Part shown: in pieces, positions 15,001 to 24,129 of the stretch
Layout of the letters: every line of letters starts with the position of its first letter
Position numbering within the stretch: the stretch's first letter is position 1
From: Phytophthora hibernalis
Taxonomy: Eukaryota > Oomycota > Peronosporomycetes > Peronosporales > Peronosporaceae
Assembly: GCA_012656075.1 (NCBI GenBank)
Contig: JAAKBF010000378.1
Coordinates: 1-64,000 of the forward strand
Direction of reading: 5' to 3'
DNA length: 64,000 bases
Notes under the pieces: model-generated
Database searches by the model: none
What the model was told of the DNA's origin: nothing
What the model saw: the letters and a program-made list of their open reading frames with translations, nothing else
Translations under genes and position numbers: made by a program

Positions 15001-15600
15001 TACGACACCCAAATTTGTGTTGATACACCCTAAGTAGTGGTGTGACAGCGTGAGGACACCCAAATTTGTGTTGATACACCCTAAGTAGTGGTGTGACAGC
15101 GTGAGGACACCCAAATTACTGTTGTGACACCCAAATTCGTGTCACGACACGCCAATTATCGTCACGACACCCAAACTAGTGTCACGACACCCAAATTAGT
15201 GTTGTGACAGCCAAATTAGCGTGACGACACCCAAATTTGCGTCACGACACCTGGATTAGCGTCACGACACCCAAACTAGCGTTGTGACAGCCAAATTAAC
15301 GTTACGACACCCAAATTTGTGTTGATACACCCTAAGTAGTGGTGTGACAGCGTGAGGACACCCAAATTTGTGTTGATACACCCTAAGTAGTGGTGTGACA
15401 GCGTGAAGACACCCAAATTACTGTTGTGACACCCAAATTCATGTCACGACACGCCAATTATCGTCACGACACCCAAACTAGTGTCACGACACCCAAATTA
15501 GTGTTGTGACAGCCAAATTAGCGTGACGACACCCAAATTAGCGTGACGACACCCAAATTTGCGTCACGACACCCGGATTAGCGTCACGACACCCAAACTA
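1..15600. repeat. Tandem satellite array, 20-bp monomer, roughly 300-bp higher-order unit
   Basis: The whole stretch is built from 20-bp monomers of the type gacacccaaattagcgtcac. Ten distinguishable monomers follow one another in fixed order: ending actgttgt, cgtgtcac, the gacacgcc variant, ctagtgtcac, agtgttgt, gacagcc...gtgac, tttgcgtcac, the cccgg variant, ctagcgttgt, gacagcc...gttac. They are followed by one, two or three copies of a 51-bp module (20+20+11 bp, ending gacagcgtgag). Units are therefore about 251, 302 or 353 bp, and about fifty are present. Some units gain or lose single monomers. Copies in the interior are almost identical, which implies recent homogenisation by unequal exchange or gene conversion. 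The array continues off the left end of the window. The 63-residue minus-strand ORFs seen at six places are the three-module units read in an open frame and are not genes. Confidence 0.97.
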
Positions 15601-15969
15601 GTGTTGTGACACCAAAATTAGCGTAGGAACACCCAAATTAGCGTGGCAACACCCAAATCAGTGTTTTGACACCCAAATTTGTGTTGTGACACCCAAATTG
15701 GCTTAGTGTCACTTTAATAGCGTGGCAACACCCAAACTAGTGTTGTGACACCAAAATTAGCGTAGGAACACCCAAATCAGCGTGGCAACACCCAAATCAG
15801 TTTATTGTAACTTTAATAGCGTGGCAACACCCAAACTAGTGTTGTGACACCAAAATTAGCGTAGGAACACCCAAATCAGTGTTTTGACACCCAAATTTGT
15901 GTTGTGACACCCAAATTTGTGTTGTGGCACCCAAATTAGCGTAGTGACACCCAAATTTGCTTAGTGTTA
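15601..15969. repeat. Degenerate right edge of the satellite
   Basis: From about 15,600 the fixed monomer order breaks down. Diverged monomers appear (gtaggaacacccaaat, gtggcaacacccaaatcag, ttttgacacccaaattt) with irregular spacing and two short unrelated inserts around 'cactttaatagcgtggcaac', themselves repeated. Higher divergence at array edges is expected where unequal exchange homogenises only the interior. The last recognisable monomer piece ends at about 15,969, where the sequence passes straight into chromodomain coding sequence on the minus strand. Confidence 0.9.
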
Positions 15970-16255
15970 CTCGTCATGGCCGACCCACTTCACCTTGAAC
16001 TCTCTGACAGCGCGATTGGTGCTCGTTGTTAGCGGTGATTGATCGTCCAGAATAGCCTCTACTTCATATTCGCCTGCCACTCTATCAGGCTCCCAGCTAT
16101 CTTCCGGTAACAGCTCCTCGCTGTGAGACATGCACCACTGGGTAGAACGAATAACCACTTCGATCCGGCAGCTCTAGCTCATACGCGAACTCTTCAACCT
16201 TCTTCTTAAACCAGAATGGCCCGTGCCACCGGTGTGCTAGCTTCTTGAGGCCGAC
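15967..16255 (-). pseudogene. Integrase C-terminus and chromodomain fragment (proposed 3' end of element B)
   Basis: Read on the minus strand, about 16,249 to 16,160 encodes the post-catalytic Gypsy integrase motif LAHRWHGPF followed by YPVVHVS. A second frame from 16,158 gives LPEDSWEPD and a chromodomain start ending FKVKWVGHDE. In element A these two motifs are separated by about 30 more residues, so there is an internal deletion plus a frameshift. The chromodomain is cut in mid-domain by the satellite. No catalytic integrase core precedes it on this strand. The missing upstream part matches the abrupt end of element B's integrase at about 34,545, which is on the plus strand. In chromodomain-bearing retroelements this tail is thought to steer integration to chromatin marks. 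Confidence 0.8.
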
Positions 16256-17770
16256 CGGAAACAAGAGAAGGTCCCGACCGAGACCGGCTGGCTCCGATGG
16301 GGAAATCCGATCCCGAACCAAATCCGCCCCAGATGGTCGAAACTCATCACCATGAGGCAGGCGAGCTCTCGGCGGAAGATGTAGAAGGTGAATTGACGGT
16401 GTTGCCGGAGATCTCAGCCACAACAGACGAAGTGACCCTCGAAGATATTCAAGTAGGTGATCCCGAGCATAATTCTCCAGAAGAGATCGGCCGCTTGCGC
16501 AAGATTATCTGGCGGAAGCGACATCTCCTGATCGGCAAGGGCAACGCGTTACCACCTGCCGCTCGGGGTGTTGTATGTGACATTGATGTGGGCGATGCAC
16601 GAACCATCGCACAAAGGGTCCAGAAGATAGTTCCGTGAGAAGGTGTCAGATCTGATCAAAGGACTCTTGGCGGCAAAGATTATCCAACACTCGACGTCGC
16701 CGTGGGTATCGCCAATCGTAGTGATCATCAAGAAAAACGGGGTTGATATACGTCTGTGTATTGACTATCGACTGGTGAATGGACTCACTCGGCTTATGAT
16801 CTACCCGATGCCCCTGATCAACAATCTGCTGGAAGATCTCGATAAAGTGTTGTGGATTGTTCGTTGGACATGGCGAGCGGATTTTGGGTGGTGACGATGA
16901 TGGACCGGGCTCGTGCGATTTCGGCCTTCATCACCCCGTTTGGATTGTTCGAGTGGAATCGGATGCCATTTGGCTTGAAAAACGCTCCCCAGATCTATCA
17001 ACGACTAATAGATAACGCGCTAAACGGCTTCACGCGGATTTCGCAGGCAGATCAATTGGATTAGATTACGGATCTGTTCGAGGTCGGAGAACCGGAAGAT
17101 CCGGGTCCGACCGTCAGTGTTGGGACGTCGATCTTATATAGACGATATCCTGGTGACCGTCGGATCATGGGACCACATGTGTAGCCGCGTGGAAAATTTA
17201 ATGAATGCGTGCGACAAATGGAACTTGTCCATCAGCGTGGTGAAAAGCTTCCGGGGATTACGTAAAGTGGATTACTTGGGACACCAAGTGTGGAGTAGAG
17301 GTATTGAAGCCCATACCAAAGATCTCAAGGCGCTAACCGATATACCTTTCCCAGGATCGCTCAGATCTATGTAGTCGTTCTGGGCAGCTTGAACTACTAT
17401 AGTCCTTTCATCGAAGACTACGCGATCTATACCGCAGTCTTGTACGAGCTACGAGAAGTAGAGTTCGCTGAGTTAAAAGAGCGCCCAGACCTCCGCCTGA
17501 ACCTAGATCGAGGACTGTCCGTCGGCTCGGAGTCATCAGATGCCCCTGTGACAATCCCACCAGACTGCAGCCTCGACGTCGCTGATGAGAGGTGGATCAG
17601 AGCCTACAAGTCGTTCGAAGCACTGAAGGGCAAGATTGCTGTTACTCCGATACTGCGACATTTCGATCCGGGCCTCCTCCCTGTCACACGGCGTGAGATC
17701 CGGATCCTGACGCGACATTCCACGTTAGATTGGCTGTTCAGGTCCCCTGGCCTCCAAGGACGTTTGGGGC
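16256..17770 (+). pseudogene. Ty3/Gypsy RT and RNase H remnant (family E)
   Basis: Broken plus-strand frames together cover a reverse transcriptase. An acidic linker is followed by GNALPPAARGVVCDID (about 16,540-16,590), CIDYRLVN, motif A SLDMASGFW (about 16,860), MPFGLKNAPQIYQRLIDNAL (about 16,965-17,020) and the catalytic box YIDDILV (about 17,137). An RNase H start, ILRHFDP, lies at about 17,650, and the typical RNase H tail LTRHSTLDWLF near 17,705 follows directly, so the RNase H core is deleted. Both catalytic Asp of the YIDD box are present but several frameshifts and a stop inactivate the ORF. The sequence is rich in GATC-containing hexamers, like the protease and gag at 34.5-39.4 kb, so I assign it to the same element. 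About 260 bp after this (to 18,037) has no assignable coding content. Confidence 0.8.
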
Positions 17771-18037
17771 AGTGGGCTGTGTTGGAAGTACACGTACGGT
17801 GTGAGGTACGACGCCAGAGTAGTAGCCTGTCCAACAGAATATGGAAGGTTCTAAAAGGTGTAGTCAGCTCAATAGGAGCCAGGATAGCCACAGCTAGGGC
17901 GTTCTCACTTCTGGATTGGTAAGCCACTGAGGAGGCCCTCGGCGGGGGCCGAAACGCGTCTGGCACGCGTCCAAATAGAGAAGTCACTGCATACACTCAA
18001 ATCCACTTTATACAGGTTATGAACCCAAGCGGCTCGG

Positions 18038-19257
18038 TGTGAGCGCTGTGGTGGCCACGGGTACGCGCAAGAAAGGTTTCGAGCTCAAGTCGTCGCGGTA
18101 GCAACGGGATCCGACGACAGGGGAGCCGAAAGAACAAGCGCAGGTGAACACGCAGCAACTCTCAACGCCCACAAAAGGGTCTACACACGAGGGTGGTGAT
18201 GAGTTGTGCGGAGATGGATCAAAGGAGATCGATCGGGGGTGGGAAGGCAAGGCAAGGTTGGAGCGTAGTGGCACTACGACACACAAGGGGTCTACGAGCG
18301 GTGAAGATGTAATCAAGGGAGAGCCAGGAAACCTGAGGACAAGCGCGAAGGTAGCGGATATGTTGACCAGCGCACAGGTGGCGAGATCCACGGAGAATTG
18401 CAGTTCACAGAAGCGCAAAAAGCATGGCGCAACGGTCGCATGCACGCAGCGAAGCTGTCATCAGCGGGAGCATCACTCAAGGATTCAGCAAGGACGGATG
18501 CAAGGACGCGCCGGATTGGGAATCTCGTGCCGACAGTGACGAGGTTTCAACGGGGGCAACCAACGATTATCCGGCTGACTAATGTGTCACCGAGAGTTGC
18601 TCACTGTACAAACCACGAGTCGGTGGTATTATGGGTACCACGTGGCGATCTCCGCAAGGGCGTGGCTACATCCGGCTACGATCGGCTAAATACGACGAAT
18701 GGCAAGTGCTGGCGTACGCTGAGTGTCAGGATGACACATTACTGAAGCGTGAAAGCAAACTGTACGAGCAGTGGTTAGCCAGTCAACCACCAGCAGTCGA
18801 GCGGCGGGAATATCCGACGCCTCGGAAGATTCTTTCCCGACCGATAGCGCACCAAGATGGGCATCGGGTGGACCGTCTACAGAACGTTGAAGAGTGCCAC
18901 GCACAGCCGAGTGGGTGCGACCACCCGACAGCAACCGTTACTCTGGTAACCTCGGACATGATGGCTATGGACACTGAAACGAGGAATGTGAGGATTCAAC
19001 CACGTCCGAATCCTCGGACAGGGGTGACGGCGAGGTAATTACCGGCGAGGCACCGGAACCCGTGGTCACCAAAGATTCGGTGGCACGTCTGGCGTCGGTG
19101 TTTGTAGCGCTACGACTGGTGTTTCCGCTGGTGCCGCTGTCGACATTGACGATGCTCTCGGTGGTGTGGCCGAGCATGTGGCAAACGAAATCGAGTTGAC
19201 CGATTACGCACATGAGCTGGCATTCCTCCTGACCCGACTGAAGCCTCGGAGACGGTT
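18038..19257 (+). pseudogene. Element B gag zinc-knuckle trace and protease-RT linker
   Basis: At 18,038 a fragment reads CERCGGHGY, the start of a CCHC zinc knuckle as found at the end of gag. From about 18,500 the frames match the region that follows the protease in element A: VPTVTRFQRGQP, then RGYIRLRSAKYDEWQVLAY (about 18,660), the stretch QPPAVERREYPTP (about 18,790) and DYAHELAFL-like sequence near 19,205. The aspartic protease itself, with its DTG, is missing, so B has lost the 5' half of pol. Several frameshifts separate the pieces. The strand and order agree with the RT that follows. Confidence 0.7.
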
Positions 19258-20330
19258 TTGGACTATACAGGATCCAATGTAGCGAACCCGAAGGTCACGT
19301 CCGAGCAACAACGAGCATTGATCAACATGTTACAGAAGCATGAACAGATCATGATTTCGAGCGGAAACGCTCTACCACCGCCAGCCTATGGCGTGGTATG
19401 CGATATCGATGTACAGGGGCACCCTCCGATTAAACAGAGGGTCCGGTGTACACCGCTGAAGCACCTGAAGAAGCTATACCAGTTACGGAATGGCTTGTTG
19501 AAAGCTCGGTTGGTAGCGTTCTCGGACAGCCCTTGGGCATCCTCGATTGTGATCGTGTTGAAGAAGAACGGCGTTGATATTCGCATGTGCATTGATTACA
19601 AGATGGTGAATGCGATCACCGCGATCATGGAGTATGCCATGCCGCTGGTCGACGATTTGTTAACGGACCTAGAAGCCTACCTGTGGTTCTGCTCTTTAGA
19701 TGCAGCTAGCGGATTTTGGGCAATAATGATGACGATGAGAGCTCGGAAAATCTCGGCCTTCGTTTGTGCACTCGGCCACTTTGAGTGGCTGCGTACGCCG
19801 TTTGGCCTGAAGAACGCGCCGATGATTTTATTTACTAACGAATGATTGCTAACGCTCTATGGGGGTTCGTTCAGCCCAAGGGCGGTTGGAACCAGTTCTC
19901 TGAGTTGATGCGGTCCGCTGAGGCAGCCGCTGAAACTGCGAGAACAGGGTGACCGACGGTTCTGCACAACTGTCCGAGGTTTCGACAGCTTTTACTTCCA
20001 AGTTCGAAGCCGACCTCGAGTCCTCGGTGACGCTCGACGCTGTAACCCAATTGATGTACAGTCCTGTAGCGGATATGTTCTCCACGGGAGAGGCAGATGA
20101 ATCCTCGCTGGTGCCAGTGTTCGATCGGCGGTCGTTCGTTGACGATATTTGTTTCGGCTCCGAGACTTTTGACTCTTGCCTCGCCACCCTGGACCGCCTG
20201 CTTCGACGGTTTAGTGAGTGTCGGATAAGCGTGAGTTTCACGAAGAGCATTTTTGTACAAGGCCGAGTGGAGTTCCTGTCGAATGAAGTCGGCCGACGGC
20301 ATTCAGGCCGATCCAAAGAAGTTGAAGCTT
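19258..20330 (+). pseudogene. Element B reverse transcriptase
   Basis: The first frame (19,258-19,845) contains GNALPPPAYGVVCDIDVQG, an SDSPWASSIVIV block, CIDYKMVNAITAI, motif A SLDAASGFWAI and FGLKNAPM, after which the frame breaks. The second frame (from 19,949) contains a long acidic stretch with YSPVADMFSTGEADES, then the catalytic box FVDDICFG (about 20,139) and CRISVSFTKSIFV. The Asp of motif A and the two Asp of the VDD box are all present. The distance between the FGLKNAP block and the VDD box is far longer than in ordinary Gypsy RTs, because of an insertion shared with elements A and D2. Confidence 0.85.
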
Positions 20331-21609
20331 GTGACAGAGATGCTGTCCCGTCATCGAAGAAAGGAATGCAGTCATTCCTCGGTGCGTTGAAATATTACAG
20401 CAGATTCATCCAAGACTTTGCAGTCTACGGGGCCGCCCTGTACCAACTCAATGATGAGGATTTTACACCGGCAGGAAACTCATCCGCGGCTCACCGAAGC
20501 TTCGCTGTGCTACAACAGAAGGTGGCAGACGCGCCGATACTACGACACTTTGACCGAGCCAAAGAGGTGCATGTGACGCTATTTGCTAATGAGTGGGCTC
20601 TGAGTTTCACGCTGATGCAGTATCACGACAACAAGTTGCACCCCGTGCAGTTCTGCGGCCGCGTACTGAAAGACGCCGAAATGAATTACCACCCGGCCGA
20701 GAAGGAGGTGTTATCCTTGCTGTTACTGTTGAAAGTGGGTTACACCCAGCTGGTCAGACGGACTATCCAAGTCTACACTCGGTTCTCGACACTGGAGTGG
20801 GTGCATAAGTCGAAGACATTGTTCGGTCGTACGACCCACTTCGCGGTCTTGTTGTCCCCGTGGCATTTGAAGGTCAACCGAGTAAAGGAACGCGATTGTG
20901 CTTTTGCTCAGCTACTACAAGCTGGGCTTACAAGCTTTGTTGAGCTCGAAGACTCGTGGCACCCCCTCGGATGGATCCACACTTGCTACATGCATGCCTA
21001 CCGAGGACAAACGACGGATTGGGGGTGTCTTTTGATGGATCAGCCAAGACGGAGAAGAATGGCGGGTATGGTAGTTGCTCCTAGATATTATGGAAATGAT
21101 CAGATTGGACGGTAGTGACGGCTGCGAGTGCTGATCTCGAGACCACCACAGTAAACCTCGCTGAGTATGTCGATATGAACAATGATGTCTTGCCAGCGCT
21201 GGAGCACGGCACCGAGGATTTAATTGTGGTGGGGGACTCGAGACTCGCAAACCAGCAGCCCCTAGGGGTAATGGCCTATCGGAAGGAAAATCTGATCGCC
21301 CAACTCAACCACCACCGAGAACTCACAGCCAAGCTTCGATCGGTGAAATATCTCCACATACTCCGAGAGCTCAATGCAGCTGCAGGCTCGTTAGTTACAG
21401 AGGCTCTCAACAGTAAACAGTCCAGCGAAGCCACGAAAACGGAGTTAATCGAGCTCAACCGAATCGACGAAGTCATCTACGAGCCTTCGCCTGAGGTCGC
21501 CACACAAACACTCGGTGAAGCGGCCACCGACGAGAGAGCGTCGGTCAACTTAGCCCGGACTCGTGCGGCCCGCCAAAAACCCTGTAACAAATATTTTTTG
21601 ATTTTGTGA
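20331..21609 (+). pseudogene. Element B RNase H plus second (archaeal-type) RNase H
   Basis: After the RT comes the usual tether and Gypsy RNase H: LGALKYYSRFIQDFAVYGAA, ILRHFDRAKEVHV, FCGRVLKDAEMNYHPAEKEV, ending in TRFSTLEWVHKSK. A second RNase H domain then begins near 21,035, where a neighbouring frame reads SFDGSAKT. It continues in 21,115-21,609 with VNLAEYVDMNN, DLIVVGDSRLA and LNAAAGSL. In RNase HI the catalytic residues are D, E, D and D; here the first three are visible and the last Asp of the expected NAAADSL motif is replaced (AAAGSL). Additional RNase H domains of this type have been described in oomycete Gypsy elements. The ORF ends just before the LTR of element A at 21,637. 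Confidence 0.82.
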
Positions 21610-21636
21610 GGGAAATGCCGGATTACATAACCGTCA

Positions 21637-22610
21637 TGTCGCGTAGGAACACGCCAGAATTATGTCCTGCTAGTTTTCCCACCCACAACACACACTCGTC
21701 CGCAAAGACGAGGTGAATATTGGGCGAAGTCTTGACCTGAAGGCTTTGATTCAGCCCTAGCACCGGGTTGGTCTGACCCTGCGTACTCCGACTTGTCGGT
21801 AGGGCAACCAATCAACTCCACAGCACTAGACACGAGCACGGCTAGTCTGCAATACACGCACACACACAAATAAACCTCGCTGGCCCTCAGAAGGAAGGTC
21901 CAGGGCTTTTCAGCCGGTAAGCGAGGGTGCCGGGGCAAAGCTCCGGTGGGTAGGTAGGAAGGAGGCTTCGGTAGCACTCCCTCGGTCGAACGATCTCTAT
22001 CGTTCTCTGCACACGCAGCAAATCAATCACACAATCTAGCTTCTTGGACTTGCCGGGTGGATGAACACTTGATTACTTCAACCTTCGTGTCCACCGGCAG
22101 GCATAATCCTAGCGATCAAGCGGGACCAGACGCTACGGACACTTACCGTAACCGGACTTGACTCTTGCGATCGGAAGGAAAATCTGCTCTATTTGTTGCG
22201 CTCTGCGAGCGCTTATCTCTATACTATTCTTTCCTATGCCATATACAAATATCTAGTGTGAACTCGTCCGTTGTGAAACCACCGAGTCCTCGGCGACGGC
22301 TTGACAGAGCTCCAAGAGCCCTATCCGGCATATCTTCCGGTTGTGGCTGTTCACCAAGGGGCACAACCTGGATATCTTCCTCGGACAACTACTCGTCAAA
22401 GGCCACGGTCCGGAGATCTTTCCGGTGGCGACCTCTCGCTGAACTTGGTGTGCCGTACTTCGCCTCGCTCTTGTGCCTTGTCACTCTGCCGCGGATGTTC
22501 TCGAACAATCTCCGCCCAGTCGCACATTCTCTTCACCGGAATCTGCTTGTCAATCACGAAAGCGGCAGTGGCGACAGCAGCGGTGACGAGAGGCAATTCG
22601 CTACACCACA
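21637..22610 (-). repeat. Element A 3' LTR
   Basis: The repeat is 974 bp and reads, on the minus strand, TGTGGTGTAGCG... to ...CCTACGCGACA. It matches the copy at 32,032-32,985 almost base for base. Two indels dominate: five extra bases near its element-3' end (around 21,640) and a 15-bp insertion around 22,575-22,590. It begins with TG and ends with CA, as retroviral-type LTRs do. The polypurine tract lies directly upstream in element sense. Confidence 0.93.
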
Positions 22611-22622
22611 ACCGCCCCATCG
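22611..22622 (-). promoter_or_regulatory. Polypurine tract of element A
   Basis: On the minus strand the sequence ATGGGGCGGT abuts the TGTGG start of the 3' LTR. A purine-rich tract in this position primes plus-strand DNA synthesis in LTR retrotransposons. It is short and contains one C, so it is a plausible rather than perfect tract. Confidence 0.6.
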
Positions 22623-22731
22623 CATCGCGAACCAGCACACATGGCGAGCGTTGTGGTGTCTTGCACGCGCTTCATGGTCACAACCTCCAGTTCGATCACC
22701 TCCGTGCGCGACATCGCGCGCCGTATGGGCG

Positions 22732-23277
22732 TCACCAATTCTTCCAACGATAATTCGGTACGTCCCTGCACCCTGCTTTCATCGCTGAATGCTTCGAATG
22801 GCGGGCTAACGACCGCTTGTTGGACTTTGTTTGCTCGCTGCTCATGAAGAATCTGGATCGTCTCATGGCGGATCCAGCGGCGGGTGTTGGACCAGTTCCT
22901 GCAGCTCGTGGGCTTACTCTCGCAAGCGCGGCGTCGTCGTCGTCGTCGTCGCCACCGTCGCTCAGTGCTGATGCTGCGGCTCCTCCGACAGCGCTTGTTG
23001 TCTTGCCCAGCTCCGTTCCATGCTTCGCCGGCTCGCAGTCCTCGGTACGTGATGCATTGATTCCGTCGTTGCTCATTGCTTCCGCTGACATGTGCAACGA
23101 TTGCTCGGTATCATTACAGCAGCCAGGAGCTACCCATTTGCGTGCACCTCGGCTTATCAGATCCAAGGCACAGCACTGCATGGCGTACTTCGGAGGATGA
23201 GAGCCTTTGAAGTTCGGATCTCCGATATAAAACCGGGTTGGCATGAAATGGTGGAGACTTGGTTCAGAGAAGCACAT
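22732..23277 (-). CDS. Element A 3' ORF of unknown function
   Basis: A 181-codon frame in the same sense as gag and pol lies between the pol stop (23,662) and the polypurine tract, where envelope-like genes sit in some Gypsy elements. I see no signal peptide, no membrane segment and no envelope-like feature. It has paired cysteines (QCCALDL and GCCNDTEQ), a run of six Asp encoded by a GAC/GTC simple repeat near 22,940, and a basic C-terminus. I do not recognise the protein. It could be a captured host fragment or chance: overlapping plus-strand frames are also open here, and low-complexity sequence contributes. Confidence 0.35.
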   Translation of the reverse strand: MCFSEPSLHHFMPTRFYIGDPNFKGSHPPKYAMQCCALDLISRGARKWVAPGCCNDTEQSLHMSAEAMSNDGINASRTEDCEPAKHGTELGKTTSAVGGAAASALSDGGDDDDDDAALARVSPRAAGTGPTPAAGSAMRRSRFFMSSEQTKSNKRSLARHSKHSAMKAGCRDVPNYRWKNW

Positions 23278-23554
23278 TCTGTCGACGAAAACTCGGTTGA
23301 AGCTTCGAAAGAGGAAACATCGGGTGCTGAAGCAGAACCAGGCATTATCGAATTATCGATTGGATCTGAGGCCACCATTTCTGGCTCGGTTGACATTGCG
23401 CCAGCTTCATCGAGTATTCCCAAAGCGCATCAATATTTGCCGTAGCGTAGTAGGTGCGCGATGGAGTGTTTTCTTCTTTCGTGATACTTCTGTCCGGGGT
23501 TTCACATCTCGAAATTCATCAAATACAATATGTAGTTTGGTGCAATAGTTTCAT

Positions 23555-23640
23555 CTGTAATCTTGGGCTGCATTGCCCCAAGTACAGGTCAGTCGTTTTC
23601 GTCTGTAATCTTGGGCTGCATTGCCCCCAGTACAGGTCAT
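23555..23640. repeat. Two tandem copies of a hairpin-forming 37-bp repeat
   Basis: The segment ctgtaatcttgggctgcatt with its following gccccaagtacaggtca occurs at 23,555-23,591 and again at about 23,603-23,639, the second with one change (ccccaag to cccccag). Each copy can fold, pairing cttggg with ccc(c)aag around a ctgcattgc loop. The pair lies just downstream of the pol stop of element A in element sense. Confidence 0.8.
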
Positions 23641-23661
23641 CATTATGGTGGCGAGTGCTGC

Positions 23662-24129
23662 CTAGTTCTCGTCAGCGACTTGGACCATCTGCAAGCGCTG
23701 ATCGCGCTTCGTACGCTGCAGGTAATCATACAGCATGCCACCGCAGGAGAGATTCGATATGGGTTCCCACGTGGGTTCGTCCTGATCAGCCCATTTGATC
23801 TTGAACTCTCGAATTGAGCGTCCAGTCCTCGTTGACATTGGCATTCGGCCTTCTAAGATCTCGAGGACTTCGCTCTCTCCGGCCAGTCGGTCTGGCTCCC
23901 AGCTATCTTCAGGTAAAAGCTCTTCGTCAAAGTCAAAGCGTGATTCCTCGGTCACATCCTGTGTCAACCGAGTCTTCGGTCGATCTTCGAACTCATTCAC
24001 CGCCTTGAGTCGGGACACATGGACCACCGGATAGAACCGATACCCGCTGCGGTCAGAGAGCTCTAGCTCGTAAGCATACTCTTTAATCTTGGTCTTAACG
24101 CGGATCGGACCGTGCCATCGGTGAGCCAA
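23662..24129 (-). CDS. Element A integrase C-terminus and chromodomain
   Basis: This frame continues the integrase after a one-base frameshift at about 24,130. It starts with AHRWHGPIRVKTKIKEYAYE and YPVVHVSRLKAV (the GPY/F-like region after the catalytic core). It ends with a chromodomain: EVLEILEGRMP, REFKIKWADQDEPTWEP and then a YDYLQ helix. The DEPTWEP segment is the classical chromodomain signature. Such domains tether integration complexes to histone marks in chromoviruses. Natural stop at 23,662. Confidence 0.88.
   Translation of the reverse strand: MAHRWHGPIRVKTKIKEYAYELELSDRSGYRFYPVVHVSRLKAVNEFEDRPKTRLTQDVTEESRFDFDEELLPEDSWEPDRLAGESEVLEILEGRMPMSTRTGRSIREFKIKWADQDEPTWEPISNLSCGGMLYDYLQRTKRDQRLQMVQVADEN

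Noticed and set aside
1..15600. CRISPR-like array
   Set aside because: The repeats are regular but there are no unique spacers between them; every segment is itself a diverged copy of the 20-bp monomer, and the rest of the window is eukaryotic.
15641..15960. Telomere or subtelomere repeats
   Set aside because: No TTTAGGG-type runs are present; the sequence is diverged satellite monomers.
18017..18445. 142-codon minus-strand ORF and other long antisense ORFs over the transposons
   Set aside because: They overlap sense frames with clear pol or gag homology and contain no recognisable domain of their own; GC-rich antisense frames stay open by chance.
22165..22788. 207-codon plus-strand ORF in the left LTR of element A and its 165-codon twin at 32,555
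   Set aside because: Both fall within the two LTR copies, in antisense to the element, and have no domain. They are duplicated only because the LTR is duplicated.
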